DNA of 64,000 nucleotides from an uncultured Verrucomicrobiota bacterium (GCA_903922605.1 CAIXUG010000086.1:157944-221943); one strand, 5' to 3'; numbered from the stretch's first letter, positions 1-8,279 are shown. Numbers and translations are program-made. The notes: generated by a model from the sequence alone, not told the origin.

Positions 1-1259
1 TCGAACACGTCACCAAAGATGAAATCGTGGGCGGCAGGATCGAGACCGTTGAGCGCAAAATTGCGCCGCCCCCAATCAAGGTACTTCCGGGAAAGGTCCA
101 GGCTCGTCACCCGGGCACCGCCGAGGGCGCCACAGACGCTGAAGGCACAGGTATAGGCGAAACAGTTCAGCACCTCCCGCCCGGCAGCAACTTCCGGAAA
201 CAGCGGAAAGCCGGCAGCGACATGGTTTGCTAGCAGGCGTCGACGATTGTCGCGCTGGTCGAGAAACAGGCCGACCGAGTAGCCCTCGGCAAAACTCAGT
301 TCGTAGGCGACCTCGTTTTCATGGACAACAAACCGTTCCGGCGCGAGTTCGCCCGCAACGGGCTGCGGCGAAGTTTCCGCCGTGGTGGTCTGGCGGACAT
401 GGCGGAGCAGCGTCTTATGGTAAAGTCCGCTGGAAGCCAGTGAGGATATTTCCGCCGGAGTGGGCGGACGTTCGCCCTGTGTCAGCACGAATTTGCCGAG
501 CTGATCGGCATACAGCCCGGGTTGGTCGTCCGCGGCACCATGCCTCCTGCGGAAAGCGTCCGTTTCCAATTTCACAATGAACGCGTCACGCATCACCTCG
601 TGAGGCTCACCTTCAAAATTCGCGCCACATTGGAAAACCGGCATTTCCGCACCGGCGGCCGGATGCCGGAACGAAAGTTGCGCCGCATGGAGACAGACGC
701 GGGGGAAATCGCTTCCGCCATAAAGCGTGTCACCCAGGATCGGCAGCCCTTCCGACGCGGCGTGAACGCGGATCTGATGTGTGCGCCCGGTTACCGGCTT
801 CGCCTCGATCCACACCCGCTCCCCTTCCCGCCGGACGACGCGGAAGCGGGTTTCCGCCGGTTCCCCGCCCTGCCCCTTTGGACACGCCACATAATGGTCT
901 CCGGCTCGGCGAATCTCCGACTCCGTGGTCCAGGCTTCCTGCCGCACGGGCCGATCCGTGACCAGCAGGTAGGTCTTTTCGACCTCCCGCTTTGTGAACT
1001 GCTCCGTGAGTGAGCGGTTGGCCAGGGGCGTCTTGCCGAAGACCAGCAGGCCGCTGGTCTCCTTGTCGAGCCGATGCACAATCGCCAGTGAAGCCCAACG
1101 CGGCTCCCGGTGACGCAGCCAGTCATAAATGCCCTCTCCGGCAAAGGGCGCCGGCGAATGGGTGTTCCAGCCCGGCGGCTTGTTGACGAGGAGCAGGTGC
1201 TCATCCTCAAACACCACGCAGGGCGGCAGGGCATCGGACAGTTTCACAGGCGTCATCAT
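1..1259 (-). CDS. RluA-type pseudouridine synthase fused to RlmI-like methyltransferase (3' end cut by window)
   Basis: An open frame runs from ATG ATG at 1259/1256 off the left edge without a stop, so only about 419 codons are visible. The N-terminal half (about residues 1-220) is an RluA-family pseudouridine synthase: HRLDKETSGLL holds the catalytic Asp, and GRTHQIRVHA follows near residue 160. From about residue 310 the frame continues into what looks like a RlmI/RlmK-class Rossmann methyltransferase, with phrases such as YSVGLFLDQRDNR, VLNCFAYTCAFSV and SLDLSRKYLDWGRRNF. That arrangement would let one protein both isomerise uridine and methylate rRNA. The synthase half is certain. The methyltransferase half is read from motifs, and its C-terminus is outside the window. 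Confidence 0.82.
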   Translation of the reverse strand, partial: MMTPVKLSDALPPCVVFEDEHLLLVNKPPGWNTHSPAPFAGEGIYDWLRHREPRWASLAIVHRLDKETSGLLVFGKTPLANRSLTEQFTKREVEKTYLLVTDRPVRQEAWTTESEIRRAGDHYVACPKGQGGEPAETRFRVVRREGERVWIEAKPVTGRTHQIRVHAASEGLPILGDTLYGGSDFPRVCLHAAQLSFRHPAAGAEMPVFQCGANFEGEPHEVMRDAFIVKLETDAFRRRHGAADDQPGLYADQLGKFVLTQGERPPTPAEISSLASSGLYHKTLLRHVRQTTTAETSPQPVAGELAPERFVVHENEVAYELSFAEGYSVGLFLDQRDNRRRLLANHVAAGFPLFPEVAAGREVLNCFAYTCAFSVCGALGGARVTSLDLSRKYLDWGRRNFALNGLDPAAHDFIFGDVF

Positions 1260-1298
1260 CAGACGGGCTGGGAGCTTGAATTCGCTCCCCGTTCCCCC

Positions 1299-2054
1299 TC
1301 AGGTGAAGTGCCACTGGTTCGTCGCGATGGCGTAGATGCTGATAAGCAGGTTGGTCGTCGCGTGCGCCAGCATGGCATCACCCAGCCGTTTTTTTCGCAA
1401 TACCAACCACTGGTAGGCCGCGCCGCAAAGGATGCCCGGCAACCAGTCGTCGGGATGCGCGAGGCCGAAGATCACGCTGGTGACCACGAAGGCCACGGAA
1501 TGCCACTGGCCAAGCGCCACATCCTGGAACTTGGGGCTGACGATGTAGCGGTAGAAGAAGGATCGGTAGAACACCTCCTCCATGGGCGGCACGACCAGCG
1601 AACGGCCCAGCACCCGCACGAGGACAAAGGCCCAGCCCAGCGCCGCGTTGTCCCCGAAGAAGGCCACCGGGTTCCACGGCAACTCCGGTTTGGCCGGCTC
1701 GGGCACCTTTCCCGTGACCAGCTTCTGCCCCGCGTTCCAGATGTCCCCCAGGGTCGGCACGTGGCCGGAGAGCCCGATCCAGAGCACGGCGATGACCACA
1801 CCGACAGCAAGTCCTTCCCAGCTGAAAGCCCATTTGACCTCGGCCAGGAGGCCGCGCAGCGCCCAAAGCATCCATCCAACCAACACCGTCTTGGTCGCGT
1901 AGAGCCAATATTCGGAGCCAGGGAAAAGCTTTCCTTGCAGTGAGCCGAGCAGCAGGAAAAGCACGAAGGGCAGCACACGCGGAATTTCCGGCATCGCCAG
2001 GAGCTGCCGCCAACCCTGCGGCGTCGGATTTCCAGAATCGGGACGGGTTTCCAT
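1299..2054 (-). CDS. CPBP-family intramembrane metalloprotease (CAAX protease-like)
   Basis: This 251-residue polytopic membrane protein has the Abi/CPBP signature: MEEVFYRSFFYRY at 158-170 (Glu159, Glu160, Arg164), a first metal-binding His in FGLAHPDD (His200), and a second in LAHATTNLL (His231). Four or more hydrophobic segments lie between residues 25 and 240. The frame stays open upstream to 2168, but the chosen ATG (METRPDSG) gives the normal family N-terminus; MPEIPRVLP at residue 21 is another possible start. CPBP proteins cleave or modify membrane-bound peptides, and relatives occur in exosortase clusters. No exosortase is seen here, so the substrate is unknown. Confidence 0.8.
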   Translation of the reverse strand: METRPDSGNPTPQGWRQLLAMPEIPRVLPFVLFLLLGSLQGKLFPGSEYWLYATKTVLVGWMLWALRGLLAEVKWAFSWEGLAVGVVIAVLWIGLSGHVPTLGDIWNAGQKLVTGKVPEPAKPELPWNPVAFFGDNAALGWAFVLVRVLGRSLVVPPMEEVFYRSFFYRYIVSPKFQDVALGQWHSVAFVVTSVIFGLAHPDDWLPGILCGAAYQWLVLRKKRLGDAMLAHATTNLLISIYAIATNQWHFT

Positions 2055-2193
2055 CTGCGAAGTTTCAGGACTGCCGACGCGCCGGGGCAAGCGGGAATTG
2101 AGTTCATCAGCAGAACTCGCGGAAAAGCATGCTTCGCGGCGCTTGCATTTCCCCAACCCCGTCCCCATGTTCCGCGCGCATTTTACAGCACAA

Positions 2194-2220
2194 ACCCCGC
2201 GAACGACGCGGGGTCTTTTA
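2194..2220 (+). terminator. Hairpin with T-rich tail just before the repeat-protein start
   Basis: A 7-bp perfect stem (2194-2200 with 2208-2214) with a 7-base loop is followed by CTTTTA. It ends three bases before the ATG at 2224. No plus-strand gene upstream needs a terminator, so it may be a leader attenuator or a translational hairpin rather than an operon end. Confidence 0.45.
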
Positions 2221-2223
2221 TCT

Positions 2224-4005
2224 ATGAGCGAACCGTCGGAACTGAGTCTGGATCTTGAAAAGGCGTTTTTGCCCGCGTGGGCACAGCAGCCAAACGATGC
2301 CGCGCGCTATGCTAAGTATGAGGGCACCGAGGGTGCCGGCGAGCGCCGTGGGCCACGTAGCTTCGGTGATCGTCCGCCCCGCCCTGGTGGGCCGGGTGGC
2401 CGCCCGGGCTTCGGCGGTCCGCGTCCCGGTGGTCCCGGAGGCCCAGGCGGGCGCCCTGGCTTCGGCGGTCCGCGTCCCGGCGGTCCTGGCGGCCCCGGGG
2501 GGCGCCCCGGCTTTGGCGGTCCGCGCCCCGGTGGTCCCCGTCCTGGCGGCCCTGGTGGCGAAGGCACCGGACTCAAGTGGGATCCAAGCGCGGCTCAGGC
2601 CCAACGCGGCCCCCGCCGCAATGACCGGCGCGATTTCGAACCCGAACCGCTCATCCCGATCGACGTCGAGCTGCGGCCCGAACCGGCCGGTGTCAACTCG
2701 CTGGGCCGCCAGATCAAGCTCAGTGGCCGGGCCTACCCGCTGCTCGAGGTTGCCGGGCTCGTCATCCAGAAGCCCGACCGCTACGAGATCACCTTTCGGA
2801 CGATCAAGGGCAAGGATGGCAAAGTGCTCCAGCCTCTGTTCGTCTGCTCCTTGGACGACAGCGTCTGGCTCTCCGAAGCCGACGCCGCCTCACACGCGTT
2901 GAAGGCCCACTTTGACACTTTCTACCAGACGGAGAAGCTCCCCTGCGATCCGCCCAAGGGCGTTTGGACGCTCGTCGCGCAGTTCGAGGATACCGTCCTC
3001 GGTCCGCCGAACTACCACGGCTATCAGGAAAAGCTGCGCGAGGTTCATGCCCAACGCGCCCGTGGCCTGCCCTTCGAGGTCTTCAAGAGCCGCGTCCGCA
3101 TCGTGAAGGACGAGGCCATTGTGAAGCAGTGGCTGGACGGACAGAGCTCGCGGCTGGAATACACCGCCATCAACGTCCCCGAAGCGCTGAAGTTCGGCAC
3201 GTTGGCCGAAGTCGAGGCGCATTTCCGTGCAACCCATCTCACCAACGTGGTGAAATCGGTGGACTCGTGGCAGCTCAAGCGTGACCAGGCCGGCCCGCGA
3301 CTGCCGGAGCCGTTGCACCGCGTGCTCCGCGTGACGCTCGAACGCGAACGCAAGTTCCCGATCCGCACGATGACCGCGCTGAGCGCGGACTTCGCGAAGG
3401 GCGGCCTGCAGTTCTTCAAGCGCGACAAGACGGTCGTGCATGTCGCCGTGGCCCGGCCGCATTACCTCGACCTCACCACCAGCTACGTCTCGAACAACGT
3501 CCGGCGGATCATCGAGTTCATCGATGCCAACGCCAACGCCAGCCGGAAGAAGCTGGTGGAGGCCCTGGCTCCCACGCCTGAGGCTCCCCCTGTCGTCCCT
3601 GCCCCGGTGATGGAAGCGGTCGTCGCTCCGGCACCGGCAGCTGAAGGCGCTCCCGCCACGGAAGCCGCGCCCGTCGTTCCCGTCGCCCCACGAGCCACGC
3701 CTGAGCAGCAGGCGCTGCTGACCGACCTGCACTGGCTCGTCCATCAGGGTCATGTGATCGAGTTCGCCAACGGCAAATTGGAAACGGCCAAGAAGCCTTT
3801 GCCGAAGCCCGAGCCCGCTCCCCGACCGGAACGTGCGCCCAAGCCCGCCCCCGAGGCCAAGGCGGAAGCCAAGGCCGATGCGCCCGCTGCCCCGTCAGCG
3901 GCCACGGAAGAACCGGCAGCCCCAACGGAGCCAGTGGCACCAGCCGCTGCCGATGACACCGGTCTGCTGCCGGTGCCATCACCGAATCCCGGCCTGGCCG
4001 GCTGA
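2224..4005 (+). CDS. Conserved hypothetical protein with Gly/Pro/Arg-rich 17-residue repeats
   Basis: I do not recognise the family. The 593-residue protein starts MSEPSELSLDLEKAF; the frame is open to 2098, but the ATG at 2224 lies after the leader hairpin and reads naturally. Residues about 55-115 carry three near-identical copies of a 17-residue unit (GGRPGFGGPRPGGPGGP), a 51-base DNA repeat at roughly 2390-2560. A folded, charged region of about 300 residues follows (LVIQKPDRYEITFRTIKGK and onwards), then an Ala/Pro/Glu-rich tail. A short segment near the end, LTDLHWLVHQGHVIEFANG, could be a winged helix. The Gly/Arg-rich stretch resembles RNA-binding low-complexity regions, which is inference only. 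It is followed by a strong terminator. Confidence 0.75.
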   Translation: MSEPSELSLDLEKAFLPAWAQQPNDAARYAKYEGTEGAGERRGPRSFGDRPPRPGGPGGRPGFGGPRPGGPGGPGGRPGFGGPRPGGPGGPGGRPGFGGPRPGGPRPGGPGGEGTGLKWDPSAAQAQRGPRRNDRRDFEPEPLIPIDVELRPEPAGVNSLGRQIKLSGRAYPLLEVAGLVIQKPDRYEITFRTIKGKDGKVLQPLFVCSLDDSVWLSEADAASHALKAHFDTFYQTEKLPCDPPKGVWTLVAQFEDTVLGPPNYHGYQEKLREVHAQRARGLPFEVFKSRVRIVKDEAIVKQWLDGQSSRLEYTAINVPEALKFGTLAEVEAHFRATHLTNVVKSVDSWQLKRDQAGPRLPEPLHRVLRVTLERERKFPIRTMTALSADFAKGGLQFFKRDKTVVHVAVARPHYLDLTTSYVSNNVRRIIEFIDANANASRKKLVEALAPTPEAPPVVPAPVMEAVVAPAPAAEGAPATEAAPVVPVAPRATPEQQALLTDLHWLVHQGHVIEFANGKLETAKKPLPKPEPAPRPERAPKPAPEAKAEAKADAPAAPSAATEEPAAPTEPVAPAAADDTGLLPVPSPNPGLAG

Positions 4006-4027
4006 TTTTCGCCTTTAGGTAATCAAA

Positions 4028-4056
4028 GGCCGCGTCCGATTGGACGCGGCCTTTTT
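4028..4056 (+). terminator. Rho-independent terminator
   Basis: A perfect 10-bp stem (4028-4037 with 4042-4051) with a GATT loop is followed by TTTTT. It lies 22 bases after the stop of the repeat-protein gene and is the clearest intrinsic terminator in the window. Confidence 0.92.
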
Positions 4057-4086
4057 CATCTCGAAAGTTGACAGCCCGCCATCTGT

Positions 4087-4740
4087 TCAGCCGGGCAATG
4101 GAGCGGCGCTCTCGACCAGGCGTTGTCGAATTCCTGACTGCACAACATAAAGTGCATGCCCAATGCCGGCACCGAAGCCCAGTCCGTAGGCCAGGCCCCA
4201 GAGCATCTTTCCGGTGGTGCCACCCCAATGGGTGTGCAACACGCTCCCCAGAAAGTATCCGGCGACGTTACCGGCAATGAGTCCGAACACTGCGCTCAAG
4301 CAGCCGGCCCAGCCATCAAACATCGCACAGAGCAGCAGCCCAAATACCGTTGTGCCCGCTACGGCGCCGAGCCACTCCCCAGTCTGGCCACGCAAGGCAA
4401 ACCATGCCGCCATCCACGCCACGCTGTATGCCAGAAACGCGAGGGCGAAACCGCCCCGGAACCGCGCCCCGCTTCCGGGACCGATCACGAGCCGCGAAAA
4501 CACGTCACCGGCGCCGGCAATGAAGATGAGCGCCCAGGCCAGATAGGCTCCGGCCTCGCCCAGATGGCCGTAAAACCATTTTCCGGCGGCCGCCCAAGTG
4601 CCGAAGACCAGCAGGCTGACTGCGGCAAAGCCCAAGGCCCCGGCCAGCAATGAGCGCGGCCATGATGGCACCTGCAACGCGGTGGGTTCAGCCGGCATGC
4701 GCTTCAGCACCGCCTCCGGTGTCAGGCCCAAGAATTTCAT
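4087..4740 (-). CDS. Conserved hypothetical polytopic membrane protein
   Basis: The 217-residue protein has six or so hydrophobic segments rich in Gly, Ala and Trp between residues 28 and 200 and a short soluble N-terminus (MKFLGLTPEAVLKRMPAEP). No catalytic motif is visible and I cannot assign a family. The frame is open to 4782, but the ATG at 4740 gives the most natural N-terminus. It is convergent with the preceding repeat-protein gene, whose terminator at 4028-4056 separates the two transcripts, and divergent from nadD. Confidence 0.7.
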   Translation of the reverse strand: MKFLGLTPEAVLKRMPAEPTALQVPSWPRSLLAGALGFAAVSLLVFGTWAAAGKWFYGHLGEAGAYLAWALIFIAGAGDVFSRLVIGPGSGARFRGGFALAFLAYSVAWMAAWFALRGQTGEWLGAVAGTTVFGLLLCAMFDGWAGCLSAVFGLIAGNVAGYFLGSVLHTHWGGTTGKMLWGLAYGLGFGAGIGHALYVVQSGIRQRLVESAAPLPG

Positions 4741-4870
4741 GATGAGACCAGCCTTACCCATCCGGGCGGCAAGGCAAGCCAACAGGGCTGCCCAAGTGTC
4801 AAGGCGATGGAATCCAGTTTGCCGCTCCCGTCAAAACCGTCAGCCTCTCCCCGCCAATCTGAACTGAAAC

Positions 4871-5446
4871 GTGAAACTCGGCTTATACGGCGGTTCGTTT
4901 GATCCGGTGCATCTCGGGCATCTGCTCGTCGCGCACGCGGCGCTGGAAGAGCTTGGTCTCGACCGCCTGGTATTCATCCCGGCCGCACAATCTCCGTTCA
5001 AACCGGGCACCCAGCCCGCTCCCGCCAAAATGCGGGCCCGCATGCTGCGGCTCGCGCTGGCAGGAGAAACCCGTTTTGCGGTGGATGAACTCGAAATCCG
5101 GCGCGGCGGGGTCAGTTTCACCGTGGATACCGTCCGCGAATTTGCCGCCCGCCATTCCGGGGCCGAACTTTTCTGGCTCATCGGGGCCGACCACGTGCCC
5201 ACGCTGCCGAAATGGCGCGAAGCGGAAGCGCTTGCCCGACTCGTCCAGTTTGTCGTCATTCCGCGACCTGGTGAAACCCAGGCCTCGCTTCCGCCCTCTT
5301 ACCGTCTGCATCAGCTCAGCGGTTGGCCGCTACGCGTCTCGTCGTCCGAAATCCGCCAGCGGGTGGCCGCTGGGAAAACCATCCGCCAACTCTTGCCGAC
5401 CGGCGTGGCCGAGGTGATCACCAACGAAAAGCTCTATCAGCAGTGA
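4871..5446 (+). CDS. nadD: Nicotinate-nucleotide adenylyltransferase
   Basis: The enzyme joins ATP and nicotinate mononucleotide to give nicotinate adenine dinucleotide (NaAD) in NAD synthesis. At 191 residues it has normal family length. The nucleotidyltransferase signature GGSFDPVHLGH is at residues 7-17 (HxGH is His14-His17), GADH is at 105-108, and the ATP-binding SSSEIR is at 157-162. It is followed after 49 bases by larB, whose product uses NaAD as substrate, so the pairing looks functional. The start MKLGLYGGSF is the family's usual N-terminus. Confidence 0.95.
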   Translation: MKLGLYGGSFDPVHLGHLLVAHAALEELGLDRLVFIPAAQSPFKPGTQPAPAKMRARMLRLALAGETRFAVDELEIRRGGVSFTVDTVREFAARHSGAELFWLIGADHVPTLPKWREAEALARLVQFVVIPRPGETQASLPPSYRLHQLSGWPLRVSSSEIRQRVAAGKTIRQLLPTGVAEVITNEKLYQQ

Positions 5447-5495
5447 TCGCTGTTTCCGCCTTGCCCATCGACTCCGCCACCCTTTCGCTCGTTCT

Positions 5496-6251
5496 ATGAC
5501 CTCCGCCGAAGTCGCCGCCCTTCTCGATCGTTTCCAGCGTGGTGAAATCCCGCGCGACGACGTCCTTCGTGCCTTCCAGGCCAAACCGCTCGTGGACCTC
5601 GGTTTTGCCCAGGTGGATACCCATCGGGCGCTGCGGAAGGGTTTTCCCGAGGTCATTTTCGGCGCCGGCAAAACGCCGTCGCAGGTCGTCGCCATCGCGG
5701 CTCGGATTGTCGCGGCCAACGACCGGGTGCTCGTAACCCGCTTGGGCGATGAGCACGTCAAGGCGCTGCGGAAAAAGTTTCGCCGCGCCGTGCACCACGA
5801 GGTGGCCCGTTGCATGACCATCGAGACCAAACCGCTGCCGAAGCGTCCTGGATTCATCGCCGTGCTCTGCGCCGGTACCAGCGACCTGCCTGTTGCCGAA
5901 GAGGCCGCCCTCACCGCCGAATTCATGGGCAACTCGGTATTGCGCATTACCGACGTGGGCGTGGCCGGGCTGCACCGATTGCTGGTCCGGCTCGATGATT
6001 TTCAACGTGCCAATGTCATCATCGTGGCCGCCGGCATGGAAGGCGCCCTTCCGAGCGTGGTCGCCGGCCTGGTCTCGCGACCGGTCATCGCCGTGCCGAC
6101 CAGTGTCGGCTACGGGGCGAGCTTCGGCGGGCTGGCCGCGCTGCTGGGCATGCTGAACTCCTGCGGCAGCGGCGTGACCGTCGTGAACATCGACAACGGT
6201 TTCGGGGCCGGCTACGCCGCCGCCCAGATCAACGCGCTTGGCAATCCTTGA
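5496..6251 (+). CDS. larB: Nickel-pincer cofactor biosynthesis protein LarB (NaAD carboxylase/hydrolase)
   Basis: LarB carboxylates the pyridine ring of NaAD and splits off AMP, the first step to the nickel-pincer nucleotide of lactate racemase-type enzymes. The 251-residue protein has a helical N-terminus (LLDRFQRGEIPRDDVLRAF) and a PurE/AIR-carboxylase-like C-terminal domain. Its clear family stretches are EVIFGAGKTPSQV near residue 51, LCAGTSDLPVAEEA near 128, and SVGYGASFGGLAALLGMLNS near 203. It sits between nadD and rlmN on the same strand. The sulfurtransferase LarE and an enzyme using the cofactor are not in the window; LarC is at 53768. Confidence 0.93.
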   Translation: MTSAEVAALLDRFQRGEIPRDDVLRAFQAKPLVDLGFAQVDTHRALRKGFPEVIFGAGKTPSQVVAIAARIVAANDRVLVTRLGDEHVKALRKKFRRAVHHEVARCMTIETKPLPKRPGFIAVLCAGTSDLPVAEEAALTAEFMGNSVLRITDVGVAGLHRLLVRLDDFQRANVIIVAAGMEGALPSVVAGLVSRPVIAVPTSVGYGASFGGLAALLGMLNSCGSGVTVVNIDNGFGAGYAAAQINALGNP

Positions 6252-6324
6252 TGCCGTTCACGGGGGGACGCGCGCCACGACAATCCTTTGTGCCTTTGGC
6301 CCGATTCGGCGCTACGATCCACCC

Positions 6325-7503
6325 GTGCTGCCGGACATCCGCTCCCAGAATCGCGACACGCTCGCCGCCCAGTTTGCCTCGTGGAACCAGCCCGCCTACC
6401 GGCTGGACCAGCTGCTTGGCTGGCTCTACGCCCGCCGGGCCGCGTCGTGGGACGAGATGTCGAACCTCCCCAAGGCGCTGCGCGCACAGCTGGTGGCCAT
6501 ATACTCGCTGAACCTGCCTCTGCTCGTCACCAAGCAGGGTTCCCGCGACACCACCCAGAAGTTTCTCTGGCGCCTTGCCGACGGGGCGCTGATCGAGAGT
6601 GTGCTCATCCCCGCCAACCCGGCGCTTTACGGTGAGGCGAGCGACCGGCACACGCTCTGCATTTCGACCCAGGTCGGCTGCGCCTACGGCTGCCGTTTCT
6701 GCGCGAGCGGGCTGGACGGCTTTAAGCGGAATCTCGCACCGCACGAAATCAGTGGACAGATCCTGGCGATCGAACGGTGGGCGGATTCCAGCGCAGAGCG
6801 GGGAACGCGGAGCGCGGAGCCAGCACCGAGCGCTTCAGGCACTCCGCGCTCCCCGCTCCCCGCTCCGCGCTCTGATGACCGCGTGGTGAACAACATCGTC
6901 GTCATGGGGATGGGCGAGCCGATGGCCAATTACGACAACCTGATGACGGCACTCCGGACGCTGAATGCCCCCTGGGGTGGTGGCATCGGGGCCCGCCGGA
7001 TCACGATTTCCACCAGCGGGCTTGCCCCACGCATCCGCGATCTGGCGAACGATCCGCTCCAGTTCCGCCTCGCCATCTCACTGCACGGCGCGACGGACGA
7101 GGTACGTGAAAAGATCATGCCGGTAAACCGGAAGTACCCGCTACGGGATCTCACCGCCGCCTGCGAATATTACGTCACGCACAAGGGTAAGATGATCACG
7201 CTGGAATACATCCTCATTGCCGGCGTGAACGACTCGTTGGCCCAAACCCGGCCGCTCGCCGACCTCGCCCATCGGTTGCACGCCAAAGTAAACCTGATCC
7301 CATATAACACCGTCGAAGGCCTGCCCTGGTCACGCCCTGACGATGAGACCTGCGAAGCCTTCGCCGGCGCTCTGGAACACGAAGGGGTCACCGCCACCCT
7401 GCGCCGCGAAAAGGGCCACGACATCGACGCCGCCTGTGGACAATTGCGGCTGAAAACGGAAAAGGCCGAGGCGAACAGCGAAGACGCGAAGACGCAAAGC
7501 TAA
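6325..7503 (+). CDS. rlmN: 23S rRNA (adenine-2503-C2)-methyltransferase, radical SAM
   Basis: RlmN methylates A2503 of 23S rRNA and A37 of some tRNAs. From GTG 6325 (VLPDIRSQNRD) the protein has 392 residues; an in-frame ATG at 6238 would overlap larB by 14 bases and add an unlikely leader. The radical-SAM cysteines are Cys119, Cys123 and Cys126 (CAYGCRFC), VVMGMGEPM is near 192-200, and the C-terminal DIDAACGQL holds the acceptor cysteine. Residues about 154-185 are an extra Ser/Pro/Arg-rich segment encoded by a short repeat (see 6791-6874), placed just before VVNNIVVMGMGEP. The last 18 codons run into a second palindromic element. Confidence 0.95.
   Translation: MLPDIRSQNRDTLAAQFASWNQPAYRLDQLLGWLYARRAASWDEMSNLPKALRAQLVAIYSLNLPLLVTKQGSRDTTQKFLWRLADGALIESVLIPANPALYGEASDRHTLCISTQVGCAYGCRFCASGLDGFKRNLAPHEISGQILAIERWADSSAERGTRSAEPAPSASGTPRSPLPAPRSDDRVVNNIVVMGMGEPMANYDNLMTALRTLNAPWGGGIGARRITISTSGLAPRIRDLANDPLQFRLAISLHGATDEVREKIMPVNRKYPLRDLTAACEYYVTHKGKMITLEYILIAGVNDSLAQTRPLADLAHRLHAKVNLIPYNTVEGLPWSRPDDETCEAFAGALEHEGVTATLRREKGHDIDAACGQLRLKTEKAEANSEDAKTQS
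6791..6874. repeat. CGCTCCCC-type repeat inserted in frame in rlmN
   Basis: GC-only words built from GCTCCCC and GCTCCGCGC occur as a rough inverted pair (6791-6820 and 6840-6874). They encode about 30 residues (SSAERGTRSAEPAPS, then GTPRSPLPAPRS) not expected in RlmN. The words CTCCCCGCTCCCCGCTC and CCCCGCTCCGCGCT recur inside bioA at 52368-52421. The reading frame is kept. Confidence 0.8.
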
Positions 7504-7638
7504 CACAGAAGACAGTTGTAAATTTGGAAAGCAGGAAAACAGGAACAGAAAGGGATCTGCCTTTTCCTGCTTTCCTGTTTTCCAAATTAAACCTCCCCTT
7601 CCGCCTCTTCTTTGCGCCTTTGCGCCTTTGTTGTTAGC
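7478..7638. repeat. Nested palindromic element spanning the rlmN 3' end and the rlmN-hisH gap
   Basis: Inner arms 7521-7543 and 7566-7588 (23 bases) are inverted copies with 21 of 23 matching. They are wrapped by outer arms built from GCGAAGACGC/GCGCAAAG words (about 7478-7504 and 7609-7638, GCTAAC against GTTAGC). The left outer arm supplies the last rlmN codons and the right outer arm ends nine bases before the hisH GTG. It is the only content of this 143-base gap. Confidence 0.75.
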
Positions 7639-7646
7639 ATTCACCC

Positions 7647-8279
7647 GTGCTCGCGCTCCTCGATTACGGCGCCGGAAACATCCGCAGCGTCGAAAAAGCC
7701 CTCCGTGCCGTCGGTGCGGAAGTCCACCGCGTCCCTTCGCCGAAGGAACTGGCGCACGCGCATGGCATCGTGTTGCCCGGGGTGGGCGCCTTCGATGACT
7801 GCATGAACGCGATCCAGCGGCAGGAGCTCGGCGGTGCCGTGAAGGAATGGGTCGCCGCCGGCAAGCCGTTCCTCGGTATCTGCGTCGGTTATCAGGCGTT
7901 GTTCGAACGCAGTGAGGAGTTTAACTCCTGTGCGCTCGGTCTGGGCGTGTTCAAAGGCCCGGTGGTCCGATTCCAAACCACGGCGGAAGAACCCCACCTC
8001 AAGATTCCGCAGATTGGATGGAACGAAGTCACGGTCACGCAGCCCGAATGTCCGCTCTTTGCCGGCATTCCGGATGGCAGCCACTTCTATTTCGTGCACA
8101 GCTTTTTCCCGCGGCCGGTGGACAGCTCGATTGTGGCCGGTCGCACGGACTATGGCGGCACGTTTGCCGCAGCGATCCGGAAGGACAACGTTTGGGCCAC
8201 GCAGTTTCACCCGGAGAAGAGCCAGCAAGTCGGTCTGCGGCTGCTGCGGAACTTCGTCGAGTTCGCCGCGAAGAACTGA
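7647..8279 (+). CDS. hisH: Imidazole glycerol phosphate synthase glutaminase subunit
   Basis: HisH releases ammonia from glutamine for HisF in histidine synthesis. The 210-residue class I glutamine amidotransferase starts at GTG (DYGAGNIRSVEKAL). LPGVGAFDDCM is at 43-53, the nucleophile is Cys79 in GICVGYQ (most relatives read GICLGMQ), and the C-terminal FHPEKSQ supplies the His and Glu of the triad. hisF and the other his genes are not in the window, so this is a solitary member. Confidence 0.92.
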   Translation: MLALLDYGAGNIRSVEKALRAVGAEVHRVPSPKELAHAHGIVLPGVGAFDDCMNAIQRQELGGAVKEWVAAGKPFLGICVGYQALFERSEEFNSCALGLGVFKGPVVRFQTTAEEPHLKIPQIGWNEVTVTQPECPLFAGIPDGSHFYFVHSFFPRPVDSSIVAGRTDYGGTFAAAIRKDNVWATQFHPEKSQQVGLRLLRNFVEFAAKN

